Translations under genes and position numbers: made by a program
Part shown: one piece after another, positions 15,383 to 24,539 of the stretch
Position numbering within the stretch: the first letter of the stretch is position 1
Layout: each line of letters opens with the position of its first letter
The notes under the pieces: generated by a model
The model's input: only the letters and a program-made list of their open reading frames with translations
Database searches by the model: none
What the model was told of the DNA's origin: nothing
Source of the DNA: Dehalococcoidia bacterium
GTDB lineage: Bacteria; Chloroflexota; Dehalococcoidia; Tepidiformales; Tepidiformaceae
Length of the DNA stretch: 64,000 nucleotides
Reading direction: 5' to 3'
Assembly (NCBI GenBank): GCA_022827945.1
Contig: JAJEIT010000026.1
Span: 34,191 to 98,190, forward strand

Positions 15383-15913
15383 GTGACCCTCGACGCACCC
15401 CCATCGACCGCCCCGCGCGGAACCCCCTGGGTCGAGCGCAAACGCAAGCCGGACGGCAGCGAGCGCCGCTACACCTGCGCCCTCGAGCACGCCTCGCCCT
15501 CGCTCGTCGTCGTCAGCTACGTCATGCGCCAGGGTGGGGCCGTCTTCGGCACCCCTATCGACATCCCGCCGGGCTCCGTCTCTTACGGCTACTTCTGGCG
15601 CGCCCGTCCCTACACCGTCTACCGCATGCGCGATGGCGATCGCATCATCGCCCACCGCTTCGACGCGGTCGCCGGCGTGCGCATCCGCGAGGGCGAGGTT
15701 GCCTACCGCGACCTCGCCCTGGACTGGTGGCTCACTGCCGAGAACGCGCTCATCGAGGAGGACCGCGACGAGTTCCTCGAACTCCGCGCGGATGGCGCCT
15801 TCAGCCCCGCCGACCTCGCCGCCGCAGCCCGCGCCGAGCGCGTCATCGCCCGCGCCGCCGACCGGCTCCTCCCCGAGCTCGCGGCCATCGAACAACGCCT
15901 CGGGATCGCCTAG
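15383..15913 (+). CDS. DUF402 domain protein (putative nucleoside-phosphate phosphatase)
   Basis: A 176-residue protein matching the DUF402/FomD-like fold: SYGYFWRARPYTVYRM, then the RFDAVAGVRI strand, a YRDLALDWWL segment and EEDRDEFLEL, which carry the acidic metal-binding residues. Characterised relatives hydrolyse nucleoside di- or triphosphates with divalent metal. The GTG at 15383 is chosen over distant upstream starts because the frame before it overlaps the divergent lipoprotein gene and loses family-like sequence. Confidence 0.82.
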   Translation: MTLDAPPSTAPRGTPWVERKRKPDGSERRYTCALEHASPSLVVVSYVMRQGGAVFGTPIDIPPGSVSYGYFWRARPYTVYRMRDGDRIIAHRFDAVAGVRIREGEVAYRDLALDWWLTAENALIEEDRDEFLELRADGAFSPADLAAAARAERVIARAADRLLPELAAIEQRLGIA

Positions 15914-15931
15914 CGAGTTGGAGAGCCACGG

Positions 15932-16180
15932 CTAGTCATCCCCTTCACGCCGGTCTTCTGGCCACACGCGGGATTCGCCCCAGTCAAGCTCCTCGTCGGT
16001 CTGCGGGAATCTGCCGTAGCCTTCCGCATACTGTCGGTCGATCTCCTCAGCGGCCTTCTGGGCAAGGTAGTTCGCAGTCGCTTCGCGCAGCACCGCCGAG
16101 CGGCCCCGCTCACGTACCTCGGCAAGCGCGTCGAGCCTCTCCAGGAGGTCCTCATCGAACGTCACCTGTATGGCTTTCAT
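15932..16180 (-). CDS. Ribbon-helix-helix antitoxin-like protein (orphan)
   Basis: An 82-residue protein with a CopG/MetJ-type ribbon-helix-helix N-terminus: MKAIQVTFDEDLLERLD strand plus helix, then a GRSAVLREATANYL second helix. The acidic C-terminal tail (EELDWGESRVWPED) resembles toxin-binding tails of MazE-like antitoxins. No toxin follows it: 18 bases after its stop the convergent DUF402 gene ends. It is therefore an orphan antitoxin or a solitary regulator. A nested inverted repeat directly upstream (16184-16211) is the likely autoregulatory operator. Confidence 0.85.
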   Translation of the reverse strand: MKAIQVTFDEDLLERLDALAEVRERGRSAVLREATANYLAQKAAEEIDRQYAEGYGRFPQTDEELDWGESRVWPEDRREGDD

Positions 16181-16183
16181 GTG

Positions 16184-16211
16184 TATAGAAAACTACATGA
16201 TGTGGTCTATA
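16184..16211 (-). promoter_or_regulatory. Nested inverted repeat, putative operator of the RHH antitoxin gene
   Basis: On the minus strand the order is TATAG, ACCACATCATGTAGT (a 7-1-7 palindrome with one mismatch), TTT, CTATA, ending three bases before the ATG at 16180. The outer TATAG/CTATA pair brackets the inner palindrome. Ribbon-helix-helix proteins bind such short repeated half-sites. No ribosome binding site is visible, so the message may be nearly leaderless. Confidence 0.5.
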
Positions 16212-16266
16212 GGAGGGTGTACCGCCCCTGCATCCGGCCAGCCGCCCAGGAGCCTACGATTGCCGG

Positions 16267-16956
16267 GTGGAAATCCCCGTGCCAGACCTCGCCATCCCCG
16301 ATGTCGTAGCCGCCCTTGAGCGGATGCACGGCGCCGAGCGCTGGCACTGGACCCCAGAGAGCGACCCCTTCGAGGTCGCGGTCGGCGCGATACTCGTGCA
16401 GCACACGAACTGGACCAACGCCGAACGCGCCGTCGACCGCCTCCGCGAGGCTGGCGTCCTCGACCCGGACCGGCTGGCGGATCTGCCGGACGAGGCCATC
16501 GAGGAGCTGATCCGGCCCAGCGGCCAGTACCGCACGAAGACGCGCAAGCTGCGCGCCTTCCTCGACCTGGTCGCCCGGCACGGCTCACTCGAAGCGCTGC
16601 TTGTGCTGCCTTCGGACGCGCTCCGCGCCGAGCTGCTCGCAACCTGGGGCATCGGCGATGAGACTGCCGACGCCATCGCCCTCTACGCCGCGGGGCAGCC
16701 GGCCCTCGTCGTCGACGCGTACACGCGTCGCCTCTTCTCGCGCCTCGGCCTGGGACCACCCCCCGACGACTCTTACGGCGCCTGGCAGGCGTTCCTCGTC
16801 GGGGAGCTGCCCCCCGACGCCCCGGCGCTCGCGCGCTTCCACGCGCTGGTGGTCCTCCACGCGAAGCACCTTTGCCTCGCGCGCCGCCCCCACTGCGGCG
16901 ACTGCCACCTCGCTCCCTGCTGCGCCTTCGCGTCAGACGCGCCCCTACCCCCTTGA
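16267..16956 (+). CDS. Endonuclease III-like HhH-GPD DNA glycosylase
   Basis: A 229-residue DNA repair enzyme. The helix-hairpin-helix is at residues 123-141 (LLATWGIGDETADAIALY), the catalytic Asp150 lies in VVDAYTRRLF, and a [4Fe-4S] cluster is supplied by Cys203-x6-Cys210-x2-Cys213-x5-Cys219. The residue equivalent to the catalytic Lys of Nth is Glu132 (GIGDETAD), so it should be a monofunctional glycosylase without lyase activity, as in MagIII/Mig-like subfamilies. The target could be alkylated or mismatched bases. It starts at GTG and is followed 24 bases later by ychF. Confidence 0.88.
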   Translation: MEIPVPDLAIPDVVAALERMHGAERWHWTPESDPFEVAVGAILVQHTNWTNAERAVDRLREAGVLDPDRLADLPDEAIEELIRPSGQYRTKTRKLRAFLDLVARHGSLEALLVLPSDALRAELLATWGIGDETADAIALYAAGQPALVVDAYTRRLFSRLGLGPPPDDSYGAWQAFLVGELPPDAPALARFHALVVLHAKHLCLARRPHCGDCHLAPCCAFASDAPLPP

Positions 16957-16980
16957 GCGGCGCGCGGGTACGTTCCCACG

Positions 16981-18078
16981 ATGCAGGTCGGCATCATCGG
17001 GCTGCCGCGGGCAGGCAAGACGACCGTCTTCAACGCCGTCTCGCGCGGACTCGCCCCCGTCGGGGGCTTCGGCGGCGCGGGCAAGCCCAATATCCGCTCG
17101 GTGGCCGTCCCGGACACGCGCGTTGACCGCCTCTCCGAGATCTACCAGCCCAAGAAGACCACCCATGCCACCGTCGAGTACGTCGACTTCCCCGCCGCCG
17201 GCGAGCACTTCGGCCAGGGACAGGGCCTCGGCGGGCGCTTCCTGAATGAGCTGGCCGCCGTCGATGCCCTCATCCACGTCGTGCGCGCCTTCGAGGACGA
17301 CTCCGTCCCCCACCCCGAAGGCTCCGTCGACCCCGGCCGCGACATCGGCATTATGGACCTCGAGCTGGCCTTCGCCGACCTCGCCCTCATCGAACGCCGT
17401 ATCGAGCGCATCGACCCCGAGCTGCGCACCCTCAAGGCCGGCGAACGCGGGCAGCTGCAGGCCCTGCGCGACCTCCTCGACCGGATGCGCGGCGAGCTTG
17501 AAGCGGAGACGCCCATCCGTGCGATGTCGCTCTCCGCCGACGAGCGCCGCCTCCTGGGCGGGAGCCAGTTCCTCACCGACAAGCCCCTCCTCGACCTCGT
17601 GAACGTGGGCGAGGAGGACCTGCCCCGCAGGCTCGCCATCGAGGAGGAGCTGCGCGCGGCCCACGGCGCCCCGGGCCGCGACCTCGCGGTCATGGGCGGC
17701 CGCTTCGAGATGGAGCTGAACGAGCTCAGCGACGACGAGGCCGCCGAGTTCCGCCAGGACGTCGGCGTCGAGCACAGCGGCATGGCCGAGGCCGTCCAGC
17801 GCAGCTACGCTCTGCTCGGGCTCATCAGCTTCCTCACCGTCGGGCCGGACGAGTGCCGCGCCTGGACCGTCACCGAGGGCGCGACCGCCCCCGAGGCAGC
17901 CGGCAAGATTCACACCGACCTGCAGCGCGGCTTCATCCGCGCCGAGGTCATCCGCTACGAGGACCTCGTGGAGTGCGGCAGCGAGGCCGAGGCGAAGCGG
18001 CGTGGCCTGCAGCGCACCGAAGGCAAGGAGTACCTGGTGAAGGACGGGGACGTCGTCCACGTCCTCTTCAACGTCTGA
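16981..18078 (+). CDS. ychF: YchF/OLA1-family P-loop ATPase
   Basis: A 365-residue protein of the Obg-related YchF family, which hydrolyses ATP in preference to GTP and associates with ribosomes. G1 is GLPRAGKTT (residues 7-15). The DFPAAG segment corresponds to G3 and NVGEED to the altered G4 (NxxE) that explains ATP preference. The C-terminal TGS domain includes AWTVTEGATAPEAAGKIH and ends with the canonical KDGDVVHVLFNV. It is slightly variant in the P-loop, where most members have NVGKST, but otherwise complete. Confidence 0.93.
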   Translation: MQVGIIGLPRAGKTTVFNAVSRGLAPVGGFGGAGKPNIRSVAVPDTRVDRLSEIYQPKKTTHATVEYVDFPAAGEHFGQGQGLGGRFLNELAAVDALIHVVRAFEDDSVPHPEGSVDPGRDIGIMDLELAFADLALIERRIERIDPELRTLKAGERGQLQALRDLLDRMRGELEAETPIRAMSLSADERRLLGGSQFLTDKPLLDLVNVGEEDLPRRLAIEEELRAAHGAPGRDLAVMGGRFEMELNELSDDEAAEFRQDVGVEHSGMAEAVQRSYALLGLISFLTVGPDECRAWTVTEGATAPEAAGKIHTDLQRGFIRAEVIRYEDLVECGSEAEAKRRGLQRTEGKEYLVKDGDVVHVLFNV

Positions 18079-20442
18079 TCAGGCCTCGTTCTCGCCCGGC
18101 GCTTCGTCCTCGAGCTCGCCTTCCAGCGTGTCGTCATCCACGACCTCCGCCTCCTCCTCGTCCCTGCTCGCCGACCGGCGACCGAAGATGCGCGCCGCCA
18201 GCGCGTTCCGCAGGATGCGGTAGGCCTCGCCGGCCTCGTCGGGGTCCGTGCGCTCAAGGTCGGGTGGGCCGTAGCGCGCCTCCTCGTACGCCGTGCTCAG
18301 GGTCGCGGCTTCGGCGGGCCGTTCGAGGGCGTCGCCGAGGCGCGTGCCCCACTGCCGCACCGTCTCCGACTCGGCCGCCTGCAGCCCGGCCCAGCCCGCG
18401 AGCCGCTCGATGCCGCCCCACTGCCGCGGCATTCCGCTCAGGCCCCGCAGACCCCACACCCAGAACACGCGCGCCCCCATCGACACCACCACCAGCGCCA
18501 CCAGCGCGCCCCCGACGCTCCAGATGATCGTCCAGGGCGGCCCCGCCTCGCGCTCCAGCTCCACGGGCGTCAGCAGGTCGGCCAGGAGGTCGATCGCGTC
18601 GTCGTCGATGGCCTCGATCGGCAGCGGAATGGTGGGCGCCTCCTCGAACGGCAGGTTCGTCACCTCTCCGATGATGGACCCGAGGTCTGCCCCCACGAGC
18701 GTCAGCTCGTCCGACGGATTGAAGTCGACCCAGCCGTACGTGGGGAAGTACACCTCCACCCACGAGTAGGCGTCGTTCTTGCGCACGGAGAAGACGCCCG
18801 TGCTGATGTTCAGGTCCTCCGGGTCCAGCACGTACCCCACCGCCACCCTCGCGGGCACGCCCTGCGTCCGCAGCATCACCGTCATCGCCGTCGAGAAGTA
18901 GTCGAAGTAGCCGCGCTGCAGGTCGAACAGGAAGAAGTCGACCACGTCGCGGCGCGAGGGCGCGGAACGCACGCTCATGTCCAGCTCGAACTCGCGGATG
19001 TACGCCTCGATCGCCTTGGCCAGGTCGTACGGGTTCGTCACGCCCTCGGTCACCCGCGCCGCCTCGTCGTGGACGCGGTCGGGCAGGTCGTCGGGCAGCT
19101 GCAGGTAGCGCTCGCGCACCCAGCTCGGGTAGTTCACCCCGTCCCCGCGCAGCTGGTCCGGCGTGGCGATGCTGAGCGTTCCCGCCACGCGGTAGCGGTC
19201 GCCCTCCTGCAGGTCCTCCTGGCTGCGGATGCGCTCGATGTCGCCCGGGAACGACTCCGGCAGGTCCGCGATCGAGTCGATGTTGGTCCCCAGCGGCGTC
19301 CCCACCGAGAACAGCGTCTCCTCGTCGTCGAACACCTCGATGTCGAGCGTCGTGATGACGCGCTCCCGGTAGGCGCGCGCCTGGATCTCGGCCGAGGTCG
19401 GGTCACCCGCGTTGACCTCTTCCTCCTGGCGGTCTGAGGAGCGCCAGCCGGAGCCCGTGTACTCGTCGTAGCTCGTGCCGCGAACCAGCCCGAGGCTCTC
19501 GCCCCGGACCTCGAACAGCACCTTCTTGCCCAGGCTCACGTCGCCCCGGATGGGCAGCGTGCGGCCGAACTTGTGGAAGTTGCCGCCGCTGCCCGCGAGG
19601 TTGTTGAACAACTGGCTGACGGGTTCGAGCGCGTCCTCGATCGGGTTCGTCACGTAGTCGATGGTCGTGTCGATGGCGTCGGCCTGCTTGCCCAGGGGCA
19701 CCTGCCAGGCGATCACGACCATCGCGACCGTGAGCACCAGGGTGAGCTGCACGGACTGCAGGCTGAGCCACTCGGGGTACTCGACCCGCGCGCGGTCCCA
19801 CTGCACGAACGCGCGCTGCAGGTGCAGCCGCGAGATCAGCAGCAGCGCCCCGAAGGAGAACATGAGGAAGGCCCCGCTGGGCCGCCCGCTGGTTGTGGCG
19901 ATGATGACGAGCAGCCCCGCGCACGCCGGCGCCACCGCGATCCACGCGTTCCGCCAGCGGAACACCGCCCAGGCCGCCAGGTAGGAGACGAACACCCCCA
20001 GTGTGTGCACCAGCAGCACGAACGGCAGGTTGTCGTTGCTGACGTCGTCCTCGCGTACGACGAGCACCCACTCGTTCATGCGCGCCACCACGTCCTCGAC
20101 GCGCGCCACGATCGAGCCGCCGTCGCCGTAGGGCGTGGCCGTCAGCGTGAGCACCATCAGGCCGAGCAGCAGCGCCACCGGATGCACGAGGAAGTGGCTG
20201 GCGCGCGTGCGCGCCGCCAGCAGCCCGATGATGAGCCCGCCGATCACCGCGGGCACGAGCGAGGGGAAGTCCCGCACCCACTCCGCCTGCTGGATCGCGA
20301 TCGCAATGGCGATGTACACGACGAGGGCGGGCACGAACGTGAGCCAGTCTTCCCAGCTCATCAGCAGGCGCGGCGTGTCGATGAAGAAGCGGCGCAGCCG
20401 CCCGCTCACCGTCGCCTCCCGGACCGCCTCTAGGTTTGCCAT
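18079..20442 (-). CDS. TgpA-like membrane protein with degenerate transglutaminase domain
   Basis: A 787-residue membrane protein: five or more spans in residues about 30-245, an extracytoplasmic region, a transglutaminase-like domain (about 470-590), one span at about 645-665 (TIIWSVGGALVALVVVSM), and a DUF4129-like C-terminus ending in an acidic tail. In active members the core reads GYC…FA, DAHxWVEVY and FDP. Here these are GYFDYFSTAM (Phe513), NDAYSWVEVY (Tyr559) and DFNPSDE (Asn575), so Cys, His and Asp are all replaced and catalysis is unlikely. It is the last gene of a moxR-DUF58-TgpA operon and overlaps the DUF58 gene by 13 bp. Confidence 0.9.
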   Translation of the reverse strand: MANLEAVREATVSGRLRRFFIDTPRLLMSWEDWLTFVPALVVYIAIAIAIQQAEWVRDFPSLVPAVIGGLIIGLLAARTRASHFLVHPVALLLGLMVLTLTATPYGDGGSIVARVEDVVARMNEWVLVVREDDVSNDNLPFVLLVHTLGVFVSYLAAWAVFRWRNAWIAVAPACAGLLVIIATTSGRPSGAFLMFSFGALLLISRLHLQRAFVQWDRARVEYPEWLSLQSVQLTLVLTVAMVVIAWQVPLGKQADAIDTTIDYVTNPIEDALEPVSQLFNNLAGSGGNFHKFGRTLPIRGDVSLGKKVLFEVRGESLGLVRGTSYDEYTGSGWRSSDRQEEEVNAGDPTSAEIQARAYRERVITTLDIEVFDDEETLFSVGTPLGTNIDSIADLPESFPGDIERIRSQEDLQEGDRYRVAGTLSIATPDQLRGDGVNYPSWVRERYLQLPDDLPDRVHDEAARVTEGVTNPYDLAKAIEAYIREFELDMSVRSAPSRRDVVDFFLFDLQRGYFDYFSTAMTVMLRTQGVPARVAVGYVLDPEDLNISTGVFSVRKNDAYSWVEVYFPTYGWVDFNPSDELTLVGADLGSIIGEVTNLPFEEAPTIPLPIEAIDDDAIDLLADLLTPVELEREAGPPWTIIWSVGGALVALVVVSMGARVFWVWGLRGLSGMPRQWGGIERLAGWAGLQAAESETVRQWGTRLGDALERPAEAATLSTAYEEARYGPPDLERTDPDEAGEAYRILRNALAARIFGRRSASRDEEEAEVVDDDTLEGELEDEAPGENEA

Positions 20443-21683
20443 GCTTCCGCCCCCACGGCGGTGCTGCTCAGGGCGTACGAGAGGTCATCCCCCTGGGCCA
20501 CGACGTACGTCAGGATGTCGCTCGCCGTCAGCTCCCCGTACAGCACCAGCGGCGACCCCTCGCCCCCGAACGTGCTCGGGTCGATCAGGACCACCGAGGC
20601 GCGAACGCCTCGCTGCACGAGCGACTGCAGCGGCGAGAGCCAGCTGCTGTCGGTGGACGCGGTCACCAGCACGAGCGTCGTGTGGCGCCCGAAACGCCGC
20701 TGCTCCTCGATGAGCAGGTTTCCCAGGGGCGCCTCCCCCGACGCCTTCGCCACGGCCAGCGACTCGAGGATGCGCGAGAGCTGCTGCTGCCCCCGCTCTG
20801 CCTCCACCACCGTGTAGTCCTCGCCGAAGGAGATGAGCCCCACCGAGCGGTTCGCGGCGATGTAGCGCTGGGCCACGCTCGCCGCCACCGTGACGGTGTA
20901 CTCCTCCGTGCTCTCGTCGCCCTCACCCGCCTGGATGTCGCCCTCCATGTCGGCGATCACCCAGATGTCGCTCGTCGGGTCGAGCTCGAACGTCTTCACC
21001 ATCAGCTCGCCCGTGTGGGCGGTCGAGCGCCAGTGGATGCGGCTCAGGGGATCGCCCGGCGCCCAGTCGCGGATGCCGCTCGCGTTCGGCGTGATGTAGT
21101 GTGTCCGGCGGCGGAAGCGGCCCTCGCCCGGCAGGCTCGCCGGGGGCGTCTGGAAGCGGGGCAGGTCCACCACCCGCGGGTAGACCAGGATCTGCTGGCG
21201 CACCCCGTAGTTCCGCTCCGTGTAGAAGATGCCGAAGGGGTCGCCCCCGCGCACGCGCAGCGGCCCCCAGTCGAACAGGCCACGGCGCTGCAGGGTCGTG
21301 CTCACCACCCAGCTCCGCAGCCCCCGGCTCGGGATGACGACCGCCCGCCGCGAATGGTGTTCGGGAAGGTCGCTCGGGTCCTCAAGCTCCACCCACATCT
21401 TGGGGATGTAGCTCAGGTTGCGGACCTCGATCAGCTCCTCCGCCTCCTGCCCCACCTGGCCCCGCAGCGTCCGCCGCTCCACCTGCACCTCGAGGGCGCG
21501 CGTGTTCAGCCAGGCGAGGAGGAGCGCGACGGGGATGCCCATCGCCACGATGTAGGCGATGCGATAGAGCAGCCAGAAGCCCGTGCCCGTGGCGATGAAC
21601 ACCGCCGCCACGAGGATGACGAGCAGCACCGTGAGCGTGCGCCGCTGCGGCGCAAAGGGCCACGCCAGCACTCGCCGCAGCAC
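20430..21683 (-). CDS. DUF58 domain membrane protein
   Basis: A 417-residue protein with two N-terminal membrane spans (residues about 17-60), a beta-rich cytoplasmic region, and the DUF58 core: YVWRS-like motif as DPLSRIHWRSTAHTGELMVKTFE, followed by a von Willebrand A-like domain (DIWVIADMEGD with a MIDAS-like Asp pattern). DUF58 proteins pair with MoxR AAA+ ATPases and are thought to act as adaptors in envelope or complex assembly. The gene lies seven bases after moxR and overlaps the TgpA-like gene, a conserved three-gene order. Confidence 0.92.
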   Translation of the reverse strand: MLRRVLAWPFAPQRRTLTVLLVILVAAVFIATGTGFWLLYRIAYIVAMGIPVALLLAWLNTRALEVQVERRTLRGQVGQEAEELIEVRNLSYIPKMWVELEDPSDLPEHHSRRAVVIPSRGLRSWVVSTTLQRRGLFDWGPLRVRGGDPFGIFYTERNYGVRQQILVYPRVVDLPRFQTPPASLPGEGRFRRRTHYITPNASGIRDWAPGDPLSRIHWRSTAHTGELMVKTFELDPTSDIWVIADMEGDIQAGEGDESTEEYTVTVAASVAQRYIAANRSVGLISFGEDYTVVEAERGQQQLSRILESLAVAKASGEAPLGNLLIEEQRRFGRHTTLVLVTASTDSSWLSPLQSLVQRGVRASVVLIDPSTFGGEGSPLVLYGELTASDILTYVVAQGDDLSYALSSTAVGAEAWQT

Positions 21684-21690
21684 CGGAACC

Positions 21691-22641
21691 TCAGGCGCGG
21701 GCGCGGGCGCCCGGCACGGGCACGCGGGCCAGGCAGTCGGCCACCACGTCGGCGGCCGTCGCCCCCTTCACGCGAGCCCCCGGGCTCACGATCACGCGGT
21801 GCCCCAGCGTCACGAACGCCAGCTCCTTCACGTCGTCCGGCGTCACGTAATCACGGCCCTCGAGCAGGGCCCGCGCCTGCGACGTGCGGAACAGCGCGAT
21901 CGACCCGCGCGGGCTGGCGCCCAGGTAGACGTTCTCGTGCGTCCGCGTCGCTCCGGAGAGGCCCACGATGTACTGCTTGATCAGCGGGTCGATGTAGACC
22001 TCGCGCACGGCCCGCTGCAGCTGCCGGATCTCGGTGGCGTCCGTCACCGCCTCCAGCGCGTCGATGGGGTGGGCCACCTGCTGCTCGTCGAGCACCGTCA
22101 CCTCGTCCTGCGCGCTCGGATAGCCCAGGTTCACGCGGATGAGGAAGCGGTCGAGCTGGGCCTCCGGCAGGGGGAAGGTGCCCTCGTACTCGATCGGGTT
22201 TTGCGTCGCCATCACCATGAAGGGCGACGGCATCACGTGCGTCACGCCGTCCACCGACATCTGCCGCTCCTCCATCGCTTCGAGGAGCGAGGACTGCGTC
22301 TTCGGCGTGGCCCGGTTGATCTCGTCGGCGAGCACGATCTGGGCCATGATCGGCCCCGCGCGGAACTCGAAGTCCATCGACTTCTGGTTGTAGATGGAGA
22401 CGCCCGTCACGTCGCTGGGCAGCAGGTCCGGCGTGAACTGGATGCGCTTGAAGCTGCACCCCGTCGATAGCGCCAGGGCCCGCGCGAGCATGGTCTTGCC
22501 CACGCCGGGGACATCCTCCACGAGCATGTGGCCACCACAGAGCAGGGCCGTGATCGCGAGCCGCAGCTCCCGGTCCTTGCCGATGATGACCTTCTCGACG
22601 TTCTCGATAATTCGTTGGGAAACGAGCTTCGGCTCTTCCAA
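21691..22641 (-). CDS. MoxR-family AAA+ ATPase
   Basis: A 316-residue AAA+ protein. Walker A is [10 protein letters not shown] (residues about 38-47), Walker B is VLADEINRA, sensor 1 is [12 protein letters not shown] and the Arg-finger/sensor 2 region is [13 protein letters not shown]. MoxR ATPases act as chaperones for partner proteins carrying VWA or DUF58 domains. It is the first gene of the moxR-DUF58-transglutaminase-like operon. A small intergenic region of 118 bp precedes it. Confidence 0.95.
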   Translation of the reverse strand: MEEPKLVSQRIIENVEKVIIGKDRELRLAITALLCGGHMLVEDVPGVGKTMLARALALSTGCSFKRIQFTPDLLPSDVTGVSIYNQKSMDFEFRAGPIMAQIVLADEINRATPKTQSSLLEAMEERQMSVDGVTHVMPSPFMVMATQNPIEYEGTFPLPEAQLDRFLIRVNLGYPSAQDEVTVLDEQQVAHPIDALEAVTDATEIRQLQRAVREVYIDPLIKQYIVGLSGATRTHENVYLGASPRGSIALFRTSQARALLEGRDYVTPDDVKELAFVTLGHRVIVSPGARVKGATAADVVADCLARVPVPGARARA

Positions 22642-22759
22642 GTCTTCGCTCCGTGCCAGGTCAGGCGGCGAACGGTGAGTATAGCAACGGATCGCTCGCC
22701 TCCGCCGGGCAAGCCGCCAGACCGAGGGTCAAGGCCAGGAACAGGCGGGTGGGCCGGCC

Positions 22760-23170
22760 TCACTCCCCTTCGCAGGGCTCCTTCCGTGGGTCGCAGTCAT
22801 CGAACGGCCCCCGGGCGCTCTCCGCAATCTGCCGCAGAACCTGCTCGTGTGTGGGGTTGTCTCCAACCAGGTAGGAGAGGGGGCTTCTCTCGCAGCTGAA
22901 TTGCTCACAGATCAGGAGCCCGACAACGTCGCCCGTGCCGGTCCTCACGACTTCGACCCAGGTAAAGAGAGGGCCTTCCGCGTGCTGGCCGTCCTCAAGG
23001 CTCCTCTGCCTTCCGGACCCAGTTTCGCCCAGTTCGTACCCTGGCGGGATGTAGATGTCCTTGCCCGCCCAGCTCACCCGTTCACCCGAGTTGTCGGCAC
23101 AGGCCGCGAGGAGCCCCGGCGCGAGCGCGAACGCGAGAAGAACGCATCCGAAGGCAATCGGCCGGGTCAT
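22760..23170 (-). CDS. Hypothetical lipoprotein
   Basis: A 136-residue protein with a signal peptide (MTRPIAFGCVLLAFALAPG) and lipobox LLAAC. The ATG at 23170 is preferred over an in-frame one at 23206 because GGAGGA lies eight bases upstream and the signal peptide begins there. The mature part has two Cys pairs (LICEQFSCERS and DDCDPRKEPCEGE) that may form disulfides. No family is recognised. It is divergent from the acyl-CoA dehydrogenase gene. Confidence 0.72.
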   Translation of the reverse strand: MTRPIAFGCVLLAFALAPGLLAACADNSGERVSWAGKDIYIPPGYELGETGSGRQRSLEDGQHAEGPLFTWVEVVRTGTGDVVGLLICEQFSCERSPLSYLVGDNPTHEQVLRQIAESARGPFDDCDPRKEPCEGE

Positions 23171-23254
23171 CTCGGTCCTCCGGCCGCAGGCCGGCATCCC
23201 CAGCATAGCTCCGCGTCACTAGTCTCCGCCGGGCGAGCCGCTAGACTGCGGGCC

Positions 23255-24409
23255 ATGTCCGAGCCCGACTGGGTCGCCCTCGCCGCCTCCCTGGCCGAGC
23301 GCTTCGCCGAGCGCGCCCCCCGCCACGACCGCGAAGGTTCCTTCCCCCACGAGAACTTCGCCGAGTTGCGTGAGGCCGGCTTCATGAAGCTCACCGTGCC
23401 ACGCTCGCACGGCGGCTTCGAGCTGCCCCTCTCACAATTCGTGCGCGTGCAGGAGGCGCTGGCAGCAGGCGACGGCTCCACTGCGCTCGCCCTCAACATG
23501 CACCTCATCCGCTTCGGCGCCGAGCGCGAGGCGCAGATGTACCCGGAACCCTGGTTCGACGAGCTCTGCCGGGGCGCCGTCGAGGACGGCCGCCTCGTGA
23601 ACACCGCCGCCACGGAGGAGGGGCTCGGCAGCCCCGCCGGCGGCGGCATCCCAGAGACCACGGCCACGCCCGTCGAGGGCGGCTGGGTGCTGGAGGGCCG
23701 CAAGACGTTCGTCACCCTCGCCCCCGAGCTCTGGTACATGCCCGTCCTCGCCCGCCTCGACTCCCCCGACGGCGGCGCTCCCGACATCGCCGACTTCATG
23801 GTCCTGCGTGACGACCCCGGCGTCCGCATCGACGAGACCTGGGACGCCCTCGGCATGCGGGCCAGCGGCAGCCACGACCTCGTGCTGGAGGGCGTGCGCC
23901 TCGGCGAGGAACGCTTCCTCGGCTACCGCAACCGCGCGAAACCGAGCCCCCGCGGACGCGCGAGCGGCGTCTGGTTCGCCCTCGGCGTGGCCGCCACCAC
24001 CACCGGCGTTGCCCGCGCTGCCCGCGACTACGCCGTCGGATTCGCCCGCGAACGCACCCCCACCGGCCTCCGCACCATCTCCGAGTTCCCCGGCGTCCGC
24101 CGCCGCGTCGCCCGCATCGACCTGCTCCTGCAGCGCAACCGTGCCCTCATCGCCGACGCAGCCGCCGCCTGGGAATCGGGCGAGGACGGCGGCATGCCCG
24201 CCGCCGACCGCGTCGCCATCGCCAAGGTCGACGCGCTCAACAACGCTATCGAGGCAGTCGACGAGGCCATGCGCGTCGTTGGCGGTGTGGGCCTCCAGAA
24301 GAGCCGCCCCATCGAGCGCTACTACCGCGACGTTCGCGCCGGCCTCCACAACCCCCCGCTCGAGGACCGCGCCCTCGAGCAGATCGCCCGCCGCGCCCTG
24401 GACGAGTAG
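23255..24409 (+). CDS. Acyl-CoA dehydrogenase family protein
   Basis: A 384-residue flavoenzyme-type protein with the three-domain acyl-CoA dehydrogenase layout: an N-terminal helical domain (REAGFMKLTVPRSHGGF), a middle beta domain with NTAATEEGLGSP and WVLEGRKTFVT, and a C-terminal helical domain ending with the FAD-adjacent AMRVVGGVGLQKSRPIERYYRDVRA. The segment usually carrying the catalytic Glu is ambiguous here. It would oxidise a CoA thioester using FAD; the specificity is unknown. The short 384-residue length is typical. Confidence 0.9.
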   Translation: MSEPDWVALAASLAERFAERAPRHDREGSFPHENFAELREAGFMKLTVPRSHGGFELPLSQFVRVQEALAAGDGSTALALNMHLIRFGAEREAQMYPEPWFDELCRGAVEDGRLVNTAATEEGLGSPAGGGIPETTATPVEGGWVLEGRKTFVTLAPELWYMPVLARLDSPDGGAPDIADFMVLRDDPGVRIDETWDALGMRASGSHDLVLEGVRLGEERFLGYRNRAKPSPRGRASGVWFALGVAATTTGVARAARDYAVGFARERTPTGLRTISEFPGVRRRVARIDLLLQRNRALIADAAAAWESGEDGGMPAADRVAIAKVDALNNAIEAVDEAMRVVGGVGLQKSRPIERYYRDVRAGLHNPPLEDRALEQIARRALDE

Positions 24410-24539
24410 CGGCCGGTGGCCGGTGCCGCCCACTCACCCCTCAACCGAGCGCCAGCTCGGCGCTCTCCTCTCCCCTCAGCCGCGCCTCGCGAGCGCGCAG
24501 CAGTCGAGCGGGAGAATCCGCGAGCGGCGCTCTTCTCGC

